Of a stretch of 64,000 nt of DNA, positions 22,940 through 34,031 are shown one piece after another. The stretch comes from Datura wrightii (lineage: Eukaryota > Streptophyta > Magnoliopsida > Solanales > Solanaceae). The position numbers were made by a program, and so were the translations under genes. The stretch covers positions 11,821,501 through 11,885,500 of the forward strand of contig JASDFA010000020.1 of the NCBI GenBank assembly GCA_035772735.1, written 5' to 3'. Below the pieces are notes generated by a model that saw only the letters and a list, made by a program, of their open reading frames with translations, did not search any database and was not told where the DNA came from. Every line of letters starts with the position of its first letter. The stretch's first letter is position 1.

Positions 22940-23622
22940 TATTATGATGGAAGGAAGCAAACCCGAAAAATAGAGAAAATAACACAAATATTTAACATGA
23001 AAAACCCTTCAAATCAAAGGTAACAATATCCGGATCAAAGATGCAGATAGTTTCGATATAACAATAAGAGGATAACAAAAAAATTCTCCAAAATGGCTAC
23101 ATAATACATGTCAAACATGGAGAATCTATAACAACACCAATAAAAATAAATTGAGAGATATCACCGAAAATTGAGCTGTTGTTCAAGATCCGAAATCAGA
23201 TGCTGCTGACCTTCAAATTCGATCTCCACTGTTTAAATCAAATACTAAGATATTAGTAACGATCAGCCATAATTTTAGCTCGATCCAACGATAAATGAAT
23301 AAGAAAACTTGATCGAAGGTGGATGGTCGGAGAGTAAAACTGCAGCAAAATAAAATTCTTTTCTTCTCTCTTATCTCTTGGTGGAAGCTTTTTTAAAAAT
23401 CACTTTTATGTGCTACAGTCTTTCAAAGACAAATATGAATGAGCCTTAAATAATTCTTCAAAGTTTCTCTATTTATAGATAATGTGTGGTGCTTTCTCAT
23501 AAAGCCAAACTAACTCCAAATAGGAATAAACATTGAAATTCAATTCCAAATATGATTGAAAATTAAAGGAGAATAGGAGTAGGCCATTGGGCCTTTAGCT
23601 GAACAAGGGCAATAACTCAACA
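22940..23622 (-). mobile_element. Ty1/copia LTR, type B
   Basis: 683 bp. The left end TATTATGATGG directly abuts a primer-binding site, and the right end AACTCAACA abuts a C-run (23623-23635) that is a polypurine tract on the minus strand. It therefore looks like a 5' LTR for the left side and a 3' LTR for the right side, as in tandem or recombined elements. A CTATTTATAG core near 23468 may be the LTR TATA region. It is not similar to LTR type A. Confidence 0.6.
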
Positions 23623-23639
23623 ACCCCCCCCCCCCTCCA

Positions 23640-24494
23640 TCTAAGGGGCCAAATGGATCTTCAAATGGAGAAACTATGAACAAATTTCATGTCTGTCAAA
23701 GTTTTACAACACTTATGCTTATTCACAATCACCACTTTTGTTAGCATATCTGAAAGATTGTCATCAATGTGTATCTTCTCAACCTCAACTAATTTATCTT
23801 TCACAGCCATTCTAATCCAATTATACTTTTTACTAATATGCTTGGACTTAGAACGAAAAGTGGAGTGCTTAGTGAGATAGATAGCACTCTGATTATCATA
23901 AAATAAGATGAACTTTGATTGCTCAAAGTCAATATCTTTTGAAAAATTCTTTCATCCAAAGTAATTGTTTGGCACCTTCAGTAATAGCAATTCTGTGGTG
24001 GATAGAGCTATGCACTTCTATAATAAATAGCTCCCCTGCAAAGGAGATCAAATAACCAAAAGTGAATCTTGAATTGTCAAAATTGTCTCCTAATTCGAAG
24101 TCTGTGTAGCAAATAAGTTCAGGCTTGCCACTACCAAAGTACAACTCCATCTCTATCAGTACCTTTCAAATATCTTAATATCTATTTTACTGCATATAAT
24201 GCTCTTTTTTAGAATTAGAAAGAAATCTGCTAATGGTAGCAATGACATATGTAATATCTTGTCTAGTACAAATCATAGCATACATCAAACTACCAACTGC
24301 AAAAGAATAGGGAATATAAGACATCTCCTTCTCTTCATCAATGGATGGACTCTAGGTCGTACTCAATTTATAGTATTTAGCAAGAGGAATACTAACCACT
24401 TCTACTTCAGTCATGTTAAATATCTTGAGTACCTTCTCAATGTACTGCTTTTTGGATAAGGACAACTCCCTTTTTTCTCTATCTCTATGGATTT
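23640..24494 (-). pseudogene. Tnt1-like copia pol, reverse transcriptase end and RNase H
   Basis: The minus frame 24150-23929 reads GSGKPELICYTD, then SRFTFGYLISFAGE and ITEGAKQLLWMKEFF, the RNase H signature of Tork/Tnt1-like polyproteins. To the right are decayed reverse-transcriptase pieces up to the gypsy insertion at 24495. It carries several stops. It is continuous with 33720-34031 and 36950-39776 once the insertions are removed. Confidence 0.8.
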
Positions 24495-27400
24495 TGTTAC
24501 ACCCCGCAAGATGTTAGCGGCTAAGGTGCGCGCGCTTGGGCTTGTGGTGAGCAATGAGAGCTTGACGCATGCAGGAAAAACCTCGGAGGCAGGACGAGCG
24601 AGGACATCATCGAGTGGATTAGTAGGGTCGAGCTAAGCCAAGCTGCGAGGCGCCGACCTTGCTTGCGCAGGGCCCCCTAACATTACCCTATGCTTATATA
24701 TAAGCTTCCTTTATTAAATTCAAATCATTTTCCAAATGTCCCTTCGGCCAGCATAGAGAGGAAACGTGGGTTTTGAGCAATTTTCGTCAAATTACGCTAT
24801 CAAACTTCATTCAAACGCAAATTAACTTCGGGTAACAAGTTCTAGGCCTACTGAAAGCATCTTTGCGGAGTTATTTCTTGAAAATTCACTCGGTGTATCG
24901 GAACCCCCCAAGTAAAGGTTTTCAGAATCATTCCAAATTGAGTCCTAAATGGCCACAGACAATAGGCAAGCATTTATCCCTTCTAAACTCTCGAAAAATT
25001 GTGGGTTTTCGACTAAGTTAAATAAAATAGAATTATAATAATTATTATTATTGAAAGATATCATTGTTTGCTGAATTTAGTATTGAAAATAGCCCTATTC
25101 TCCCAGCGTAAGGGCTGTAGTTGAGTGGACTCGCCGGTTACAGGTTGAAACTCATCAGTTAATGAGAATCGACATACGAGGTATATTAAGGCTTATCCCT
25201 TCAGCAAGTTATTATCATCGTATAATGATACGACCTATGTTCTTGAATAGAGACAATGGTCCTATAGGTTGTAACTAGCTGCTGTCAGTAAATTATGATC
25301 ATATATGTTGTGATTAGCTGCTGTCCGTAGACTATGATTATATAGGTTATGATGAGCTGCTAGAAAGCGTATTGAGAGTATAATACAATATCCCTCATTG
25401 GGAAAGAGTATGTTAAGTGGGACTCACGCTAGGAGCGTCATAGTAACTCCTCTGTTCTTATGTTCACAGTATTAGTGGAATTCTGATGTTTTGCTGTCAT
25501 CCTAAGGCCTTAGAAGTTTATGGTTAGGTGTTGGGCCTGATTTAAGTTGGATAGCATCGGGCGCAACTGCGTGATATAACTTTCAATTTGACGCATATAT
25601 TATCAGTAAAAGCTCACCTAGAGGCCATCGGTGTACCTTAATTCCTCTAGGGCCAGAATTTGACTAGGATAGTCTTACCCGAGAGTCAGCGACACCAAGT
25701 TTGCCTAGTGAAGTGAGTGATAGCCTTCTATGTAGTTAGCCACTACCAGTGTCTATTAGTTGTAGTCGACTTAGTGCTTGTCATATAGGTTGCCCAAGAA
25801 GTCATCCCAGTTATACAAGTTAGATAGACCCGTGGGTACCCTAAGGAGAGAACCCTATTAGTAATTGGATGCGGGGCCAACACTCCATCCTGCTCATATA
25901 GATAATTAGGTACAGGTTTCTGCGAATGGTGAGGTCTAGATAAACTTACCTACAAGGTTAGCGATCGCCAAAGAAGATATATGAAATCTGAACAGACCAA
26001 GTTAACATCTAAGGAACTAGAACCACAGTAGTACAGTATTACCCTCAAGCTAAGAATTATAGTAAACCTCCTGGGGAAGGTTAGGGGCTAACAACTCAGG
26101 AGCATGTTAAATTGAGTAGCAGCTCTACAGATGTACTAAGCGAAGGAACTAAATAGTTGGTCGTCCGCGACCTTACAATTCGCATATGAGCTATCACTGT
26201 CCTAGCATGAAATTCAAAGTATCATCTAGGCCACTCCAGATCTCACTCTATCCAGTCTAGACCATTCCAGATTATGATCACTATCAGGATCTTCTTATCA
26301 GAAATAGGCACATGGGGTGCGCCTGTTGGTAGCCATACAGGCTATTCTAGGGACAAGTAGCAGTCACGTTAGGCATTAAGAGCCAGATACGCCTTTTGAG
26401 TGGCTAGATTGAAACTAAGATATAGTATATCGATTGGGATTGACCCCACCTAGGATAGCCTCTCATCGACCAACTTCAGGGTTGCTAACTGTGTCATCGC
26501 CTACGAGGCTATTGATCGCTCAGAGGAGCTATATGATGATATCATCACCTAAGGGGCTATTGATCGCTCCAAGGAGCTATATGTTGTCCCAAGGGACTAT
26601 ATTTAGTCCCAAAGGCCATATTATAGTCCATCCACGAATGGGCTTCTATTTTTATGTCGTACCGGCATCACTGACCCTCCATCAAGCCTTGTGTGCCCAA
26701 GGTGCAATTAAAGGAGCCCAATGGGCTCAGACACAGTTAGAGGAGTCCAGCGGGCTCAGATGCGGAACCAGAAGCCAGGTAGGTTGGCTATAGTACCAGT
26801 AGGATCATAGGAACCTGGATAGGGGTATATAGATTGGATTATACTTTCTAGGGCTTATGGGGGCCTCGATAGGTTATTTCTATATTGCTTGCACCTTCCA
26901 GGATTATGGGGGCCAGGTTAGGTTTTTGTTTGTATACTTGCTTGCTAGCTATAGCCTATGAATGTATAGTTGTACAATTTCAGCTCATATACGTGTAGTG
27001 ATTTACTGGATGCAGGTTATGAATAAGAAAGTTTACAGGTTATTTTCTGCCCCTTCTTGCTACTTACTTTCAGTCTTTATCAGCTTCTATTCAACATTTT
27101 AGTTACTGCCTTACATATTCAGTATATATTATACTAACGCCCAACTATGGTGTGTTGCATACTTGCCTGCAGGTTTAAACAGATAGATTGTAAGATCTCC
27201 TAGCAGCTATTCAGAGTCAGCAATTCGACCAGCTCCTTTCATTCGGAGTTGCTAGATTGTAAAGGTTTATCTGTCTTTTATCTGTACAACATTTGGGAAG
27301 GCCGGGGCCCTATCCTGACTAATATTTTCACTCGTTGAGACTTGCAAACTACAGTATTTAGTTAGTTGGTTAATTGTTGGCTGTATGGGGCCCGTGTATG

Positions 27401-27716
27401 TATTATTTTAGGCGCTGGCCATATGGGGCCTAGTATAGCTGCTTATTTTCATTCCTGTAATAACTAGATAGCATGGTGGTCTTGTCGGCCCGCATAGGAT
27501 CCCTTTTATTATTATGTTGGATGGGTTAACTGTTTTCTTTACAAGTGTTGCGTGGCCTTATTAGCCCGAGGCTGTGTTTACAGTCGAGATATAGTAATTT
27601 ATTTTCTTGATTTTGAGTCGCTGATAGGCACCAGAGGTGTATAAGCCCAGCCAGGTTAGCCCAGATTTAAGTGTGGCATTAGGTGCCAGTCATGCCTTCC
27701 AAGGTGGGGCGTGCCA
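24495..27716 (+). mobile_element. 5' LTR of element E
   Basis: 3222 bp, TGTTACACCCCGCAAG to GGGGCGTGCCA. The last bases differ from the 3' LTR (GCGTCACA). A TATATA core lies at about 24695-24702. It contains two or three copies of a roughly 45-bp repeat with TAGCTGCTGTC (25270-25370), and a roughly 60-bp repeat with GGCTATTGATCGCTC (26500-26590). Confidence 0.88.
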
Positions 27717-30500
27717 AACTTGGTATCAGAGTAGGTCGTATCCCAAGGAGTCTGCAAGTCGTGTCTAGTAAAGTCTTGCTTATAAATGTGTTGTGCACCA
27801 CATCTTATAAGTAGGAGGCTACGAGGCATGGTAGTATAGTTACCCTTCCTTTTTCTCAGATCGTGCTATAGTGCTGAGTTGAATAGGGTTGAGTCCCTAA
27901 GCTTTCATTGTCATGTCTGTCTAGAGTAATGTTTGATATAAGATAGACTCCAGCTAGCTGCAAGTTAGCTACAGCAGCAGGAGAAGGTACCGGTGAGGTG
28001 CCATAGGTTGGGGACAATCAGTCTGAAGGTGAAAGCAGATGTCCTTTTAATCTCCCTATCATCCTCCCAGGGCACCAGGAACCTCATAAGGTAATAGGTA
28101 TGCCAACACCGTCCCAGCTCTTTCTATGGTCTTAGAGTAGAAGGTTAGGAGTATAGTATATATGTGAGTTGGCTTACTTAGTAGATATTTAGAATTAGAT
28201 AGGGGCGGCAGATAATGTTGGGTTATCCAAAATATGCGAAGGATTGTGCAAGGGTTGTACCTCCAGCTTTTAGTGTTTGTTGAATTTCGCGCCTTAGCGC
28301 TATTATAGAAATGATTAGTATGAATTTCGCGCCTTAGCGCTATTACAGAAAGCGTAAGTATGAATACCATGTTGCCAAGAATAAATAGTAAAGGAAGGCT
28401 AGAACTATTGATTTCGAGAAGGATTAGAAAGTGGTTAAGATCCCTAGTGTTTAAAAAGTTACCTAGACCCTCACGGTAGTAAATTAGGAGGGCGGATAAG
28501 ATAGCCAGTAGCACCTAAATACGTGTGAGAGTCCATAAGTGATAAACTCCCAGTAATAATAAAGCTCAGGTCAGAAATAGGATGATTCCGCCGTAGTGTA
28601 CTAATGACGGTAGGATATACCTGCAGAATAATGGCTATGGCCCTAGTTTGTTATGTCGAAGGACAGAGAGATTATATTAGTGAAATTGGCTCGAGTGCGA
28701 GTCAAAATGATACAGTTTGGTAGACCTGGCCAGTAATATCCTTGCCAGTATGATGCATGGGGCACGAAAACCAGAACTCAGCCTATAGAAGTAAGATGAA
28801 GGCACGAGTATCTAGCTCTAAAGGAAAACAAAATCACCTCCGACTGTAGCAGGTTGACACAGCTGGGAATCGCCGCTGAATATTGGGAAATAAGCATCAG
28901 GCTGACATTTAGAGGATAGTGAGGTTGTAACCTAGAATACTGCAATGTTACCACTAGTTATGGAGGCAAAGGAGTGACGGTACGGAGACCCTAGCCTAGT
29001 GCATCCAGAGATAAGACCCAGCAGAAGGAGTCACCGGGCTTTGAGATAGTAGGGGACAGAGTCTTGAGACCCAGAGGTCGACTTTATGTTCTAGATGTGG
29101 CAAGGCTTCTTCAGTAGGTTGTTGCAAGGCATACCATTTTCGTTACCCCCCCCCCAGGGTTTGACAAAAATGTGTTAGGTTATAAAAGAGATCTACTGCT
29201 AGCATAGGAAGAAGAAGGATAGTACCGAGTTGTGGCATAAAGATCCAATGTCTAGCAAAGAGAGGTTGGACATTAGAAACCAGATAGGCTAATTCTGTAG
29301 ATAGTCGTGCCTGCACAGAAGTGGGAGGTAGACAGTATGAATATAACCACAGGGTTACCTCGTACCAAGTGTAAACATGATCCCACTCGGGTCATTGTTG
29401 AAAGGCTAAGGAGATCAACATACCTCTTACTGGTCGGAATTAGGTTTTAGCTAAAGATTACGCTGAATTAAATACTAAAGAAATATTCCAGCTATGTGGT
29501 GTCTCAGTATCTATTAAACTTCCGACAAAAGGGCACAACTCACAGCTAGGTTTTGGAAAGGCTTTTAGAACAAATTGGGATGCATGTTAATTTGAGTACG
29601 ACTTCTCATCCCCAAGACAAGCAGAGCACATAACTCAGATGCCCGGAGATGTGTAACGGGTGGAAGTGCATGCCGCCTATATGATGGCGTAAAGTAGGTA
29701 AGTTAAGAATAACTAAACGGGGCATACTATATCGGTCAGGGGAAAAAGTTAAACTCACTAGAAGATATTGACTGGCAGCCCAGGGTCGTCAAAAGTCATA
29801 TTCTGATGTATGGCGTAGAGAGTTAGGGATGGAAGCAACAACTGGGTATTCCTCAAAGTCTCTCCTATGAAGGGCGTTATGAGAGATGACAAAAAGGGCA
29901 AGTCCAGTCCTAGATTCACTAAGTTGTATCGGATCCTCCGGAAGATCAGTCAAGTGGTCTATCAAGTAAAGTTGCTTTCGGGGCTAGGATCTATTCATCA
30001 ATATTACGGAAGTGCGTAAGAGACTGATCGGGTCACAGAAGGACTGTCCCTCAAGGAGACTCCAATAGTTATACTAGATTGGCAGATCCAAAGGGCTATC
30101 TTAAGAACCAAAGTTGTAGCCTAGTATAATCGTATGGAGGAACAAAAGGGTAGAAGAGATGAATTGAGAAGCTGAGGATGGCAAGAGGTCTAGATATCCT
30201 CGCTTATTTCATACCTGACCCAGATTGAGTAGTTGAAATGAGATTGTTGTTCAGCTATTGTGTTGTTACGTATAATAACAATATTGTTTAGTTATACGCC
30301 TTTATGATATGAAGCTATGTTGTATCATTTCTTGTAGCGTCTTGTGAGATTCCTATGTTGTGCTTTTCTATGTTTCAGGTTTTTGGATAGTCCATAATAT
30401 AGAGGAGACTGTGCTGAAATATTTCTAGAATTAGTTAAAAGAGTTGAATCTTTTAAGCCTAAAGATTACATTCGAGGACGAATATTCCTAAGGGGGATGA
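27717..30500 (+). pseudogene. Degenerate interior of element E
   Basis: Primer-binding site TGGTATCAGAG at 27721-27731, the initiator-methionine type. Gag, protease and reverse transcriptase are not recognisable. Integrase pieces survive: GACAAAAATGT near 29162 (the TKMYHD region), the core around 29480-29620, and LKVSPMKGVM near 29855. The chromodomain-like end stops at 30219. Frameshifts and stops are everywhere. Before the 3' LTR, CATTCGAGGACGAATA (30469-30484) and AAGGGGGATGA form the conserved hairpin and polypurine tract. Confidence 0.8.
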
Positions 30501-33500
30501 TGTTACAACCCGTAAGATGTTAACGGCTAGGGTGTGTGCGTGTGGCCTTGTGGTGAGCAATGAGAGCTTGACGCATGCGAGAAGAGCCTCGGAGAGAGGA
30601 TGAGCAAGGACATCATCGAGTGGATTAGCAGGGTCGGGGGAGGCCAGGCCGCGGGACCTGCACGAGGCGCCAACCCTGCCTGCGTGTTGGCCAGCGCGAG
30701 GCGCCCCCTACCACCACCCTATGCTTATATATAAGCTTCCCTTGTTAAATTCAAATCATTTTCCAAATGTCCCTTCGGCCATCATAGAGAGGAAACGTGG
30801 GTTTTGAGAAATATTCATCAAATTACGTTATCAAACTCCGTCCAAACACAAATTAACTTCGGGTAATAAGTTGTAGGCCTACAAAAAGCATATCTGCGAA
30901 GTTATTTCTTGAAAATTTACTCGGTATACTAGAACCTCGTCGAGTAAAGTTTGTCGGAATATTCCAAATTGAGTCCTAAACGGCCACAGGCAATAGGTAA
31001 GCATTTATTCCTTCTAAACTCTCGAAAAATTGTGGGTTTTCGGCTGAGTTATATAAAGTTGAATTAGTTATTATTATTATTGAAAGATATCATTGTGTGC
31101 TGAATTTAGTATTGAAAATATCCCTATTCTCCCAGCGTAAGGGCTTCAGTTGAGTGGACTCGCCGGTTTGTTAAAACTCATCAGTTAAACGAGAATCGAC
31201 ATTCGAGGTATATTAAGGCTTATCCCTTCGGCAAGTTATTCTCATCGTATAATGATACGACCTATGTTCTTGAATGGAGGTAACGCTCCTATAGGTTGTA
31301 CTAGCTGCTGTCAGTAAATTATGATCATATATATTGTGATTAGCTGCTGTCCGTAGACTATGATTATATAGGTTGTGGTGAGCTGCTAGAAAGCGTATTG
31401 AGAGTATACTGTAGTATATTACAGTATCCCTCATCGGGAAAGAGTATGTTAAGTGGGACCCACGCTATGAGCGTCATAGAAACTCCTCCATTCTTATGTT
31501 CACAGTATTAGTGGAATTCTGATGTTTTGCTGTCATCCTAAGACCTTAGAAGTTTATGGTTAGGTGTTGGGCCTGATTTAAGTTGGACAACATTTGGCGC
31601 AACCGGGTGATATAACTTTCAGTTTGACGCCTGTATTATTAGTAAAAGCTCTCCTATAGGTCGTTGGCATACCTTAACGCCTCTAAAGCCAGAATTTGAA
31701 TAGGATAGTCTTACCCGAGAGTCAGCGGCACCAAGATTGCCCAGTAAAATGAGTGACAGCCTACCATGTAGTTAGCCACTGCCAGTGTCTATTAGTTGCA
31801 GTCGACTTAGTGTTTTTCATATAGGTCGCCCAGGAAGTCATCCTAGTTATACAAGTCAGATAGACCAGTGGGTACCCTATGGAGAGAACCCTATTAGTAG
31901 TTGGATGTGTGGCCAACACCCCAGCCTGCTCGTATAGATACGCAGCTATAGGTTGCTGCGAATGGTGAGGTCAGGTAAACTTACCTACAAGGTTAGAAAT
32001 CGCCAAAGAAGATATATGAAATCTGAATAGACCAAGTAAAGATCTAAGGGACTAGAACCACAGTAGTACAATATTACCCTCAAGCTAAGAATTATAGTAA
32101 CCGCCTGGGGAAGGTTAGGTGCTGACAGCTCAGGAGCATGTTCGATTGAGTAGCAGCCCTATAGATGTTCTAAGCGAAGGAACTAAATAGTTGGTCATCC
32201 GCGACCTTACGATTCGCTTATGAGCTATCACTGTCCTAGCATAACATTCAGAGTATCGTTTAGGCCACTCTAAATCTCGCCCTATCCGATCTAGACCATT
32301 AGAGATTATGATCACTATCAGGATCCTCTGATTAGATATAGGCACATGGAGTGCGCCTGTTGGTAACCATACAGGCTATTCTAGGGGCGAGCAGCGGTCG
32401 CATTAGGCATTAAGAGCCAGATACGCCTTCTGAGTGGTTAGATTGAGACTAAGATATAGTATATCGATTGGGATTGATCCCACCTAGGATAGCCTTTCGT
32501 TGACCAACTTTAGGGTTGCTAATTGTGTCATCGCCTACGGGGCTATTGATCACTCAGAGGAGCTATGTGATGATATCATTGCCTACGGGGTTGTTGATCG
32601 CTCCAAGGAGCTATATGTTGTCCCAAGGGACTATATTCAGTCCTAAGGGCCATATTACAGTCCATCCATGAATGGGCTTTTATTTTTATACCATACAGGC
32701 ATCACTAACTCTCCGTCGAGCCTTGTGTGCCCAGGGTGCAGTTACAGGAGCCCAACAGGCTCAGACATAGTTAGAGGAGTCCAACGGGCTCAGATGCGGA
32801 ACCAGAAGCCAAGTGGGTTGGCTATAGTACTAGTAGGATCATAGGAACCTGAATAGGGGTATATAGATTGGATTGTACTTTCTAGGGCTTATGGAGTCCT
32901 CAATAGGTTATTTCTGTATTGCTTGCACTTTCCAGGCTTATGGCGGAAGTTAGGTTTTTGTTTGTATACTTTCTTACTAGTTATAGCCTATGAATGTATA
33001 GTTGTACAGTTTCAGCTCATATACGTGTAGTGATTTATTGGATGCAGGTTATGAATAAGAAAGTTTATAGGTTATTTTCTGCCCTTTCTTGCTACCTACT
33101 TTCAGTCTTTATCAGCTTCTATTTAGCTTTTTAGTTACTACCTTACATATTTAGTACATATTGTAATAACGCCCAACTATGGTGTGTTGCATACTTGCCT
33201 ACAGGTTTAGACAGACAGATTATGAGATCTCCTAGCAGCTATTCAGAGTCAGCAGTTCGGCCAGCTCCTTTCATTCGGAGTTGCCAGGTTGTAAAGGTTT
33301 ATTTATCTTTTATCTGTACAGCATTTTCACTCCTAGAGGCTTGCAGACTATAGTATTTAGTTAGTTGGTTGTTGTTGGTCATATGGGGCCCATGTATGTC
33401 TTATTTTAGGTGTTGGTCATGTGGGGCCTAGTATAGCTGCTTATTTTCATTCCTGTTATAACTAGACAACATGGTGGTCTTGTCGGCGCACATAGAATTC

Positions 33501-33714
33501 CTTTTATTCTTATGTTAGCTAGGTTAGCTGGTTTTTTTACAGGTGCTGCATGGCCTTATCGGCCCGAGGCTGTGTTTACAGCTGATGTATAGTAATTTAT
33601 TTTCTTGATTTTGAGTCGCTGGTAGGCACTAGAGGTGCATAAGCCCAGCCAGGTCAACCCAGATTCCAGTGTGGAATTAGGTGCCAATCATGCCTCTCAA
33701 GGTGGGGCGTCACA
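30501..33714 (+). mobile_element. 3' LTR of element E
   Basis: 3214 bp, TGTTACAACCCGTAAG to GGGGCGTCACA. It is visibly more diverged from its partner than the two LTRs of element D are from each other, with many substitutions and small indels. The insertion is therefore older than D. Confidence 0.9.
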
Positions 33715-33719
33715 GATTT

Positions 33720-34031
33720 TATGCCTAAAATTTTCTTTGTTTTCCCTAATTCCTTCATCATAAATGATTTGCTCACCTCCTTCTTAAGGACTGCAATTCT
33801 AGATTTATTTCTGCCAACAATCAACAAATCATCCACATAAAGTAATAAGATAAAAAAAATCATCATTAAAGAACTTCTAAAAGAACACATAGTGATCTGA
33901 AGAAGTTTTCTTGTATTCCTGATGTTCAATAACATGTTCAAACTTCAAGAACCACTTTATTGAAGCTTGGTTCAAGCCTACAAACTCTTTCTCAATATGC
34001 AGACATAATTTTCTCTTTCCTTAACTACAAT
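33720..34031 (-). pseudogene. Copia reverse transcriptase, central piece
   Basis: The minus frame holds LLYVDDLLIVGRN, the YVDD active site of copia reverse transcriptase, followed by KSFMMKELGKTKKILGI. To its right, about 33950-34030, the frame reads KERENYVC..LRKSL. It is bounded on the left by element E and on the right by the solo LTR at 34032. Confidence 0.85.

Larger units (their letters stand above)
24495..33714 (+). mobile_element. Complete but gutted Ty3/gypsy element E
   Basis: Two LTRs of about 3.2 kb surround 2784 bp of interior. Flanks GATTT at 24490-24494 and GATTT at 33715-33719 are an exact 5-bp target duplication. It lies inside the reverse transcriptase of a minus-strand copia. 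The interior is about half the length of that of element D, so the insertion is structurally complete but coding-dead. Confidence 0.92.

Noticed and set aside
22940..23622. Type B copia LTR as a simple solo LTR
   Set aside because: A primer-binding site on one side and a polypurine tract on the other, both directly adjoining, argue against a clean solo insertion. No 5-bp duplication was seen.
25270..25370. Spaced repeats considered as a CRISPR-like array
   Set aside because: There are only two or three units with diverged repeats in an LTR of a plant genome. The spacing and context do not fit.
28059..28514. 151-codon minus-strand frame inside element E
   Set aside because: It lies antisense in a decayed gypsy interior, with no family resemblance and no matching frame elsewhere.
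31213..31434. 73-codon frame with His/Asn/Tyr repeats
   Set aside because: It comes from the roughly 45-bp tandem repeat in the LTR of element E, read antisense.
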